NCBI GenBank assembly: GCA_964556225.1
Contig: CAZKVJ010000013.1
Span: forward strand, 54,987 to 118,986
DNA: 64,000 bases
Direction of reading: 5' to 3'
Source of the DNA: CAZKVJ01 sp964556225
GTDB taxonomy: Bacteria; Actinomycetota; Acidimicrobiia; Acidimicrobiales; Ilumatobacteraceae
In this document: positions 58,272-64,000 of the stretch, piece after piece
Layout: each line of letters begins with the position of its first letter
Numbering within the stretch: the stretch's first letter is position 1
The notes under the pieces: generated by a model
What the model saw: the letters and a program-made list of their open reading frames with translations, nothing else
What the model was told of the DNA's origin: nothing
Database searches by the model: none
Program-made: the position numbers and the translations under genes

Positions 58272-58925
58272 ATGGATCTCCGTGAAGCCCTGTACACGAC
58301 GCGCGCCATGCGACGGGTGTCCGACGAGCCCATCCCGCCGGACGTGCAGGCCCGCATCCTGGACGCCACGATCCGAGCCCCGAGCGGCGGCAACTCGCAG
58401 AGCTGGCGATTCCTGCTCGTGGACGACCCGGCCGTGAAGGCCCAGCTCGGCCCGATCTACCGCGCCTGCATGGAGCAGCTGTGGACCGGCTACTACGGCA
58501 AGCAGATCGCGGCGGCGCACGCCGAGCCTGACTCGCCACAGTCGCGGCAGGTCCTGCGGATGCAGCGATCCGCCCAACACCTTGCCGATCACTTCGAGGC
58601 GTACCCGCTGCTGATGGTGGCGTTCACCCGCAACGACCCGACCGGTGGATCCATCTTCCCCGCCATCTGGAGCGCCATGCTGGCCGCGCGCGGCGAGGGC
58701 GTCGGCACCGCGTTGACCACGGTGCTGGAGTTCCGTCGGGACGAGGTGTTCGCCATCCTCGACGTGCCGGCGGACAAGGGCTGGAACATGGCGGCCTGCA
58801 TCACGTTCGGCTACCCGACCGGTCAGTGGGGCCTGGCCGAGCGGGCGCCGGTGGAGACGGTTGCGTTCCGGAACCGCTGGGGGGAGCCGCTCGGACTCGA
58901 GGTGAACGGACCGCTCTGGCCCTGA
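58272..58925 (+). CDS. Nitroreductase family protein
   Basis: This 217-residue FMN-binding protein has the nitroreductase core: LREALYTTRAMRRVSDEPIP at the N-terminus with the FMN-contacting Arg-x-x-Arg, ATIRAPSGGNSQSWRFLLVD, and GEGVGTALTTVLEFRRDEVF with the C-terminal FMN-phosphate strand. TFGYPTGQWG follows near the C-terminus. Such enzymes reduce nitro, quinone or enal groups with NAD(P)H. The ATG at 58272 is used. Its 3' end overlaps by 125 bases the 3' end of the convergent gene at 58801; one of the two C-termini may be shorter in reality. Confidence 0.88.
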   Translation: MDLREALYTTRAMRRVSDEPIPPDVQARILDATIRAPSGGNSQSWRFLLVDDPAVKAQLGPIYRACMEQLWTGYYGKQIAAAHAEPDSPQSRQVLRMQRSAQHLADHFEAYPLLMVAFTRNDPTGGSIFPAIWSAMLAARGEGVGTALTTVLEFRRDEVFAILDVPADKGWNMAACITFGYPTGQWGLAERAPVETVAFRNRWGEPLGLEVNGPLWP

Positions 58926-59538
58926 GTTGGGGGTGCACGAAGCCGAGGTGTTCGACGTCGCGACACCGTCCGGCGACGGCGAGCCCGGCGTCCCAACCCG
59001 GCGCGCGGCCACCCGGCGGGGGGCCGATGGCACTCATGTCGAGACCGGCGCGAGCCAGCAGCCACGACACGAGCGAGTTCGAGTTCCACATCTCGCCGGT
59101 GCCGGCCTCGTCGCGACCCCACGTGCGCGCCGGGAACTCGCGGACGGCGGCGACGACGCGCTCGGCCACGGCCCGGTCGATGCTCACCCGCCGGGGGCCT
59201 CCGACCGCGGCTGACGCATCCGGGATGACGCCGCCCTCCCAGCACCGCACCTCGTAGCGGAACAGCCGGCTCCGGCCGAGCAGCGGCGAGCCGACGGGAC
59301 CTTCGACCACCACCCCGCGTTCGCCGGTCTTCGTCCACACCGGCGCCATCTCGATGACGGCCCGGCTGGCGTCGATGGTCACCTCGAGCGCCGAGTGGTA
59401 CAGATCGCGACGCGCCCGGCGGCTGAGCGCGGCGGCGATCGCTTCGTACAGCCGCCCGCTGATCCGCACGAGTTCACCCCCTGCGCCGGCGCCGAGTGGG
59501 ATCCAGTACAGATCCACGGCACAGACGTCGACGCCCAC
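58801..59538 (-). CDS. Conserved hypothetical protein
   Basis: This protein of up to 245 residues has no named domain I can support. It contains RDLYHSALEVTIDASRAVIE, RGVVVEGPVGSPLLGRSRLF, RYEVRCWEGGVIPDAS and GTGEMWNSNSLVSWLLARAG, a pattern with a His near the N-terminus, a Cys-Trp pair, and an Asn-Ser-Asn-Ser motif that looks like a catalytic site of an amidase or NlpC/P60-like fold, but the match is weak. The last 60 residues overlap the nitroreductase and are arginine- and proline-rich, so the true end is probably upstream of 58801. It starts with GTG at 59538. Confidence 0.6.
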   Translation of the reverse strand: MGVDVCAVDLYWIPLGAGAGGELVRISGRLYEAIAAALSRRARRDLYHSALEVTIDASRAVIEMAPVWTKTGERGVVVEGPVGSPLLGRSRLFRYEVRCWEGGVIPDASAAVGGPRRVSIDRAVAERVVAAVREFPARTWGRDEAGTGEMWNSNSLVSWLLARAGLDMSAIGPPPGGRAPGWDAGLAVAGRCRDVEHLGFVHPQLRARAVRSPRVRAAPPSGSGTQPSPPAPARPGPTDRSGSRT

Positions 59539-59562
59539 GACGGGCGATGGTAGGCGAGCGCC

Positions 59563-60879
59563 TCAGACCACCTCGAAGAGCCGTCGCGGCCCGATCCCCT
59601 TCAGGTCGACGTCGCCCCGGTCGACGAACTCCAGGCCGGAGCCGGCGACGAGGTCGTGGGTGATGGCTGACACGAACACCTCTCCGGCGCCGGCGGCGGC
59701 GGCCACCCGCGCGCCCATGTGAACGGCGATGCCACGCGGCTCGCCGCCGCGCGGCCGCTCGACCTCACCGGTGTGCACCCCCGCTCGAACCTGGAGCCCG
59801 AGCCGCTCGAGTCCCTCGCGGATCGCCACGGCGCACCGGATCGCACGCGCCGGACCGTCGAACAGGGCCAGGAAGCCGTCGCCCGCCGTGTCGATCTCCT
59901 CACCGCCATGGCGGGCGAGCTCGGTGCGCACGACCTCGTGGTGGCGTTCGAGCAGCTCGGCCCACGCGTGATCACCCAGTGTTCGCAACCGCTCGGTCGA
60001 ACCGACGAGGTCCGTGAAGAGGACCGTCGCGAGGACGCGATCGACGACCGGCGTCGGGCGCACCCCGGTGAGGAACGCCTCGACCTCGTCGACCACGTCG
60101 TCGGGCTCCCAGAACGGGACGTGGGTGCTTCCGGGCAGCTCGACGAAGCGCGCACCCGGGATGTGCGCCGCGAGGTAGCGGCCCTCCTCGACGCGGGCGT
60201 CGAGGTCACCGGAGCGGTGGAGCACGAGCGTCGGCGCCTGCACCGCGCTCAACGCGGCGCGCACGTCCGCCTGCGAGTTCATCAGCACGAGGTCGCGGGC
60301 TGCCCCGGGGCTGGCCGAGGCCCGGGCGCGCGCCATCCACCACCGGCGGAAGGTCTCGTCGGCGCCGGCGGCCATCCGGCTGAGGTCAGCCTCGACGCCC
60401 CACTCTCGCTCCACCGCAGCGGCGTAGGCGGCCCGCTGCTCGGCGCTCTCGCACCACGGGTAGTCGGCGTCCGGGCCGGCTCGCTTGGCATAGGTCCCGT
60501 AGAGCACGAGCGCCCGTGCCCGCTGCGGATACGTCGCGGCGAACAGCACGGCCAGCGGCCCACCTTCGGAGTACCCGAACAGGGCCGCTCGCTCGCTGCC
60601 GACCGCGTCCATCACGGCGCGCACGTCGTCCATGCGCGTCTCGAAGTCGGGAAGCCCGACCGCCCGATCGGAGAGACCGGTGCCCCGCTTGTCGAAGCGG
60701 ATCAGCCGGGCGAACGACCCGAGGCGCTCGAGCAGACGGCGCGACGACGCCAGCTCCCAGTCGTTGTCGAGGTGGGATACGAAGCCGGACACGAGGACGA
60801 GGTCGATCGGCCCACCACCCGTCACCTGGTACGCGATGTTGACGTCGCCGCTGCGCGCGTACTCGACCGGAAGATCCAC
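59563..60879 (-). CDS. Alpha/beta hydrolase fused to adenylate/guanylate cyclase domain
   Basis: This 438-residue protein has two parts. Residues 1-270 are an alpha/beta hydrolase with DLVLVSGFVSHLDNDWEL, LIRFDKRGTGLSD and GYSEGGPLAVLFAATYP with the Ser nucleophile. Residues 275-438 form a class III nucleotide cyclase domain: LATVLFTDLVGSTERLRTLG (first metal Asp), EEIDTAGDGFLALF (second metal Asp) and GVHTGEVERPRGGEP. The fusion is frequent in mycobacteria and other actinobacteria. It may make cAMP in response to a small ligand bound by the hydrolase half. The GTG at 60879 is used. It is divergent from the DinB-like gene by 49 bases. Confidence 0.88.
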   Translation of the reverse strand: MDLPVEYARSGDVNIAYQVTGGGPIDLVLVSGFVSHLDNDWELASSRRLLERLGSFARLIRFDKRGTGLSDRAVGLPDFETRMDDVRAVMDAVGSERAALFGYSEGGPLAVLFAATYPQRARALVLYGTYAKRAGPDADYPWCESAEQRAAYAAAVEREWGVEADLSRMAAGADETFRRWWMARARASASPGAARDLVLMNSQADVRAALSAVQAPTLVLHRSGDLDARVEEGRYLAAHIPGARFVELPGSTHVPFWEPDDVVDEVEAFLTGVRPTPVVDRVLATVLFTDLVGSTERLRTLGDHAWAELLERHHEVVRTELARHGGEEIDTAGDGFLALFDGPARAIRCAVAIREGLERLGLQVRAGVHTGEVERPRGGEPRGIAVHMGARVAAAAGAGEVFVSAITHDLVAGSGLEFVDRGDVDLKGIGPRRLFEVV

Positions 60880-60928
60880 GACGCGATTGTGGCGCGCCGG
60901 GTCGGCGTGCGTGACACAGTGGTCGGTC

Positions 60929-61471
60929 ATGCCGATCGTGCCCGACGACAAGAGCTGGACCTGGGTGCTGGAGCGACCCTGTCCCGACTGCGGGTTCGTG
61001 GCCGAGACCTTCGACCCTCACGACGCGCCGGCCACCATCCGCGCCAACGCCGGCGTGTGGCGGGTGCTCCTCGAACACCCGCAGGCGCGTCGCCGCCCGA
61101 ACGACCACCAGTGGTCGGCCGTCGAGTACGCCTGCCACGTTCGTGACGTCCTTCGGCTGTACCTCGTCCGCCTGCACCTGATGCTGGCGGAGGATGGTCC
61201 CGAGTTCGCGAACTGGGACCAGGACCAGGCCGCGGTCGAGGGCCGCTATGACCTGCAGGAACCAGCCGTGGTGACCGCCGAGCTGGAAGGCGCCGCCGAA
61301 CGGCTCGCCACGGCGTTCGCCTCCGTCGGAGACGACCAGTGGGGCAGGACCGGGTTCCGCAGCGACGGTGCCGCCTTCACGATCGGCAGCTTCACGCGGT
61401 ACATGGTCCACGACCCGGTGCACCACGTGTGGGACGTGCAGCAGGGCTACGCCGAGCTGGCCCGGTCGTAG
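60929..61471 (+). CDS. DinB-like protein (mycothiol-maleylpyruvate isomerase fold)
   Basis: This 180-residue protein has the four-helix DinB/MDMPI fold. Potential metal His residues are in DHQWSAVEYACHVRDVLRLY near residue 65 and MVHDPVHHVWDVQQGYAEL near residue 165, plus a conserved W-S-x-x-E-Y. A CPDCG pair near residue 18 is unusual and could form a zinc knuckle or bind thiols. The family in actinobacteria often uses mycothiol as cofactor. The ATG at 60929 follows a short leader. The substrate is not known. Confidence 0.83.
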   Translation: MPIVPDDKSWTWVLERPCPDCGFVAETFDPHDAPATIRANAGVWRVLLEHPQARRRPNDHQWSAVEYACHVRDVLRLYLVRLHLMLAEDGPEFANWDQDQAAVEGRYDLQEPAVVTAELEGAAERLATAFASVGDDQWGRTGFRSDGAAFTIGSFTRYMVHDPVHHVWDVQQGYAELARS

Positions 61472-61499
61472 AACGCCGGCGTCGGGGTACGGTGGCTCG

Positions 61500-62001
61500 A
61501 TGGCCAGCCTCTGATTCGATCAGGTCAAATCGTCGCCGCGGACGTGCTCGGTGCGTCCCAGTTCCTCCGGGAGCTCGGAGCCGAGGTCCAAGAGGTGCCC
61601 GCCGAGTGGGCGCAGTGGGAGCAGCACCACGTGGGGGTCCCGGCGGCACCGAGCGCTTCGACGTGGAGCTCGACAGCTCCGCGTCCTCCTCGCACTGGGG
61701 AGGGCTGCCACCCGACTTCGTCGGCGTGGTGGTGAACCTCCGAGCGGCGGATCGAGAGGCGGTCGATGCCGTGTTCCAGCAGGCGTTGGGGCTTGGAGCG
61801 GACGCCCTCCGCGCCCCGTACGGCGCGTTCTGGGGAGCCCGGTACGCCGCCGCGCGCGGCCCCGGTCCCATCGCCGTCGGGATCATGAGCCCGATCGACC
61901 CGACGCGCCGAGGCACCCCACGGATCTCGCCGCGAATGGTCGCGAAAGCCGTCACGCCGAGAGCAGCTCGGTCTGGATCGGAGCCGGGAACCGCACGGTG
62001 A
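61500..62001 (+). pseudogene. VOC-family protein with a frameshift
   Basis: One frame reads IVAADVLGASQFLRELGAEV, QEVPAEWAQWEQHHVGVPA; the continuation ERFDVELDSSASSSHWGGLP, FVGVVVNLRAADREAVDAV, APYGAFWGARYAAARGPGPI and GIMSPIDPTRR is in the next frame. One extra base in the run CCGGCGGCACC near 61638-61650 joins them into a normal glyoxalase-like protein of about 130 residues. The start is unclear: ATG at 61500 leads to a stop after four codons, so a second lesion is likely near it. The reading beyond SPIDPTRR to 62001 is probably not original. It is convergent with the next fragment. Confidence 0.72.
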
Positions 62002-62100
62002 AGCGGGTGTCGCCCAACTCCTGCTCCATAGGCGCGCGTTCGCCTCGACCTGAGCGCGGCGGGCCGGTGGCACGTCGGCGACGTCCACGAACAGGTGCAC
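61952..62100 (-). pseudogene. Short frameshifted fragment, family unknown
   Basis: From GTG 62100 the frame reads HLFVDVADVPPARRAQVEAN and then, after one missing base near 62030, MEQELGDTRFTVRFPAPIQT ending at a TAG at 61952. The joined reading is about 50 residues and looks like the C-terminal part of a small protein. I do not recognise the family. It lies divergent from the ACR3 gene, with the palindrome at 62114-62144 between them. Confidence 0.45.
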
Positions 62101-62113
62101 GTCGACGGGCTAT

Positions 62114-62144
62114 GATCATCGTCATCCGACGATGCACGATGATC
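62114..62144. promoter_or_regulatory. Nested palindrome upstream of the arsenite efflux operon
   Basis: GATCATCGT (62114-62122) and ACGATGATC (62136-62144) are perfect inverted repeats. Inside them, CATCGTC (62117-62123) and GACGATG (62128-62134) form a second inverted repeat around ATCC. The site is about 30 bases before the ACR3 start, as expected for the operator of the ArsR-type repressor encoded at the end of the operon. It also lies just before the divergent fragment. Binding is inferred. Confidence 0.65.
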
Positions 62145-62170
62145 GTCGGGCGAACGACGAGGAAGGCGCC

Positions 62171-63307
62171 GTGACCGAGACAGAAGTCACCAGGACCGAC
62201 CCGATCGATGCCGGTTCTGCCCCGGCCCGCCTGTCGACGTTGGATCGGTTGCTGCCGGTGTGGATCGGCACGGCGATGTTGGCCGGCATCGGGCTCGGCC
62301 GAGCATTCCCGGACCTGAACGACGACCTCGACCGGGTCAAGATCGACACAGTCTCACTGCCGATCGCGATCGGGTTGCTGGCGATGATGTACCCGGTGCT
62401 CGCCAAGGTGAAGTACCGCTCGATCGGCAGCGTGGTGACCGATCGCCGGTCGCTGGTGATGTCGCTGGTGCTCAACTGGGTGTTCGGGCCGTTGCTGATG
62501 TTCGCACTGGCCTGGCTGTTGCTGCCCGATCTGCCCGAGTACCGCACCGGTCTGATCATCGTCGGCCTCGCCCGCTGCATCGCCATGGTCTTGATCTGGA
62601 ACGACCTCGCCTGCGGGAGCCGCGAGCTCGCTGCTGTGCTGGTGGCGATCAACTCGGTGTTCCAGATCCTGGCGTACTCGCTGCTCGGCTGGTTCTACCT
62701 CGAGCTGCTGCCGGGCTGGTTGGGGCTCGACAGCGACGGCATCGACGTGACCGTCTGGTCGATCGGCAAGTCGGTTCTCATCTTCCTCGGCATCCCCCTG
62801 CTCGCCGGGTTCCTCACTCGCACGCTCCTCGAACGATCGAAGGGCACCGAGTGGTACGAAGAGACGTTCATCCCCAAGATCAGCCCGATCGCCCTCTACG
62901 GACTGCTGTTCACCATCGTCATCCTGTTCGCGCTCCAGGGCGAACGGATCACCGACCAACCGCTCGACGTCGCTCGCATCGCCGTACCGCTGCTCGTCTA
63001 CTTCGGGGTCATGTGGTTCGGGTCCTTCGCGATGGGTCTGCGCCTGCGGTTCCCGTACGACCGCAATGCCTCGATCGCCTTCACCGCCGCCGGCAACAAC
63101 TTCGAGCTCGCGATCGCCGTCGCCATCGGTGTGTTCGGCGTGTCATCGGGGCAGGCACTCGCCGGCGTCGTCGGACCGCTGATCGAGGTGCCCGTGCTCG
63201 TCGGACTCGTCTACGTCTCACTCTGGGCACGCAAGCGCTACTACGTCCACAACCTGCCCATCCGTCGACACGAGGGGGCCAGCGGTGACCACCAGGACGC
63301 GCCCTAG
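62171..63307 (+). CDS. acr3: Arsenite efflux permease ACR3
   Basis: This 378-residue membrane protein of the BART superfamily expels arsenite (and often antimonite). It has ten predicted hydrophobic segments. The essential Cys is in GLARCIAMVLIWNDLACG, in transmembrane segment 4, and the Glu of segment 9 is in AGNNFELAIAVAIGVFG. RFPYDRNASIAFTAAGNN is the family block. The GTG at 62171 (VTETEVTRTD) is preceded by GAGGAAGG with four bases between. The ArsR-type gene overlaps its 3' end. No arsenate reductase (arsC) is seen in the window. Palindrome 62114-62144 lies upstream. Confidence 0.94.
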   Translation: MTETEVTRTDPIDAGSAPARLSTLDRLLPVWIGTAMLAGIGLGRAFPDLNDDLDRVKIDTVSLPIAIGLLAMMYPVLAKVKYRSIGSVVTDRRSLVMSLVLNWVFGPLLMFALAWLLLPDLPEYRTGLIIVGLARCIAMVLIWNDLACGSRELAAVLVAINSVFQILAYSLLGWFYLELLPGWLGLDSDGIDVTVWSIGKSVLIFLGIPLLAGFLTRTLLERSKGTEWYEETFIPKISPIALYGLLFTIVILFALQGERITDQPLDVARIAVPLLVYFGVMWFGSFAMGLRLRFPYDRNASIAFTAAGNNFELAIAVAIGVFGVSSGQALAGVVGPLIEVPVLVGLVYVSLWARKRYYVHNLPIRRHEGASGDHQDAP

Positions 63308-63638
63308 CCCGACCGACAACGCCTCTCGTGGCTGCGAGGGGGTGACGCCGGCACCCGTCGACGTGGCCGTGCCGGACGACCACACGCTCGCATCGATGGC
63401 CAGGGCTCTTGGTCACCCAGCGCGTGTGCGCATCATCCGCGTGCTCGACGAACGCCAGGCCTGCATCACGAGCGACATGGTCATCGAGCTCGGCCTCGCC
63501 CAGTCGACCGTCTCCGAACACCTGCGCATCCTCCGCGAAGCCGGGCTGATCCAAGGCGAGATCGAGGGCCCGCGCACCCGCTACTGCATCAGCGCGATCG
63601 GGCTGGCCACGCTCAAGGCCGGGATGGCTGCGCTCTAG
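63285..63638 (+). CDS. ArsR-family repressor
   Basis: This 117-residue winged-helix regulator reads ARALGHPARVRIIRVLDERQ, then IELGLAQSTVSEHLRILREA and GLIQGEIEGPRTRYCISAIG. The recognition helix is QSTVSEHLRI. The conserved ELCVCDL motif of classical ArsR is replaced by ACITSDMVIEL, with a single Cys. Cys residues in the N-terminus (GCEG) and RYCIS could bind As(III) in a different way, as in type II or III ArsR proteins. The GTG at 63285 overlaps the ACR3 3' end by 23 bases, so both are in one operon. It probably represses this operon through the upstream palindrome. Confidence 0.87.
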   Translation: MTTRTRPSPTDNASRGCEGVTPAPVDVAVPDDHTLASMARALGHPARVRIIRVLDERQACITSDMVIELGLAQSTVSEHLRILREAGLIQGEIEGPRTRYCISAIGLATLKAGMAAL

Positions 63639-63958
63639 CACGGCCTCGCATCGAACCGCCCTGGCTCTGATGGAGGCACGGGCTATGGCACCATGCCACC
63701 AAGACGTCGCCACACCAACCGCTCCGATCGCGCTGTCGACAATGAGGCGGGACCGGTCATCAGAACGACGATGTCGTCACCCGTCGTCCAACGTCGCCGA
63801 TGAACGGGGACGATCACTCCCCCGGCACGAACCTCGACAGGCCTGCACGCAGGGACAACGCTGACTCGCCGTCGTCGAAGACGTCCCACCGCGTCCCACG
63901 AGATCGCGCCCGGGCGTCCCACAGGCGGCGCGCTTCCCCCTTGACCAGGTGCTTCACG
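63639..63958. other. Non-coding or short-ORF stretch before the tRNA
   Basis: No gene is clear here. On the minus strand a 47-codon frame from GTG 63957 to TGA at 63814 reads VKHLVKGEARRLWDARARSR and GTRWDVFDDGESALSLRAGL. It has coding character but no family I recognise and begins right after the 3' end of the tRNA gene. It may be the remnant of a gene that reached into this site. No terminator or repeat copy is seen. Confidence 0.4.
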
Positions 63959-64000
63959 TGGGGCGGGTGGGGATCGAACCCACGACCCAGGGATTATGAG
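63959..64000 (-). tRNA. tRNA with CAT anticodon (Met or Ile2), 3' part only
   Basis: On the minus strand the sequence reads CTCATAA (anticodon loop with CAT), TCCCT, variable loop, then the T-arm GTGGG-TTCGATC-CCCAC, acceptor strand CCGCCCC and discriminator A at 63959. The 5' half is beyond the window edge. A CAT anticodon means methionine or, after lysidine modification, isoleucine AUA. The anticodon stem lacks the run of three G-C pairs of initiator tRNA, which excludes fMet. Confidence 0.85.

Noticed and set aside
62132..62170. Upstream ATG at 62132 as start of ACR3
   Set aside because: It lies inside the operator palindrome and lacks a ribosome site; GTG 62171 has one and fits the family.

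Overview
The window is a high-GC, gene-dense stretch of an actinobacterial chromosome. The gene content fits the class Acidimicrobiia or a close relative: a WhiB regulator, LexA boxes of the actinobacterial CGAAC-N4-GTTCG type, a PimB-like mannosyltransferase, F420-type enzymes (an LLM oxidoreductase and a Ddn-family protein), many GTG starts, and tight ATGA/GTGA overlaps. It looks like a draft or metagenome assembly. There is a run of 100 N at 54932-55031 whose two flanks are the same 55 bases, and several genes carry single-base deletions. The taxonomic call is inference from gene content only.

Layout. 1-9.6 kb: pyrophosphatase, ROK kinase, a glycosyltransferase/QueG run, a NYN-domain protein, an SOS-controlled exonuclease/UvrC-like nuclease, trpD and whiB. 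9.6-12.7 kb: an oxidative-stress block of Fur/PerR regulator, rubrerythrin, two-cluster Fe-S protein and DUF3501 protein. 12.7-17.3 kb: a translationally coupled glycerol/ether-lipid operon (GlpD, AGPS-like enzyme, FGGY kinase). 17.4-19.2 kb: two Tat-exported ferritin-like proteins. 19.2-20.7 kb: a damaged arsR-permease-thioredoxin cassette. 20.8-21.1 kb: RNase P RNA. 21-36 kb: accessory genes (acyl-CoA synthetase, DUF427, DUF2252, LuxR regulator, GDSL and PhoD-type exported hydrolases, FGGY kinase) separated by at least five copies of a palindromic intergenic repeat. 36-48.7 kb: mainly core genes (penicillin-binding protein, DUF164 zinc ribbon, DNA polymerase IV, acyl-CoA and enoyl-CoA enzymes) plus a toxin-antitoxin pair. 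48.7-53.7 kb: a patchy region with a ring-cleavage dioxygenase, a glycosyltransferase and several broken genes. 53.7-61.5 kb: tRNA-Val, a sigma factor, an inositol monophosphatase, a metallopeptidase-like membrane protein and an adenylate cyclase-hydrolase fusion. 61.5-64 kb: two broken genes, an ACR3-ArsR arsenite resistance operon behind a strong palindrome, and the 3' part of a CAT-anticodon tRNA at the edge.

The most notable single observation is at 43357-43626. A complete SelW/Rdx-family gene has an in-frame TGA exactly where the family has the second cysteine of its CxxC motif, and a stem-loop of the right size and distance follows. This is a candidate selenoprotein that ordinary gene calling would truncate at its N-terminus. 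Other points of interest are the palindromic repeat family, two identical SOS operator cores that mark a small damage regulon, the AGPS-like gene inside a glycerol operon, and a set of -1 frameshifts that may be sequencing errors or real decay.
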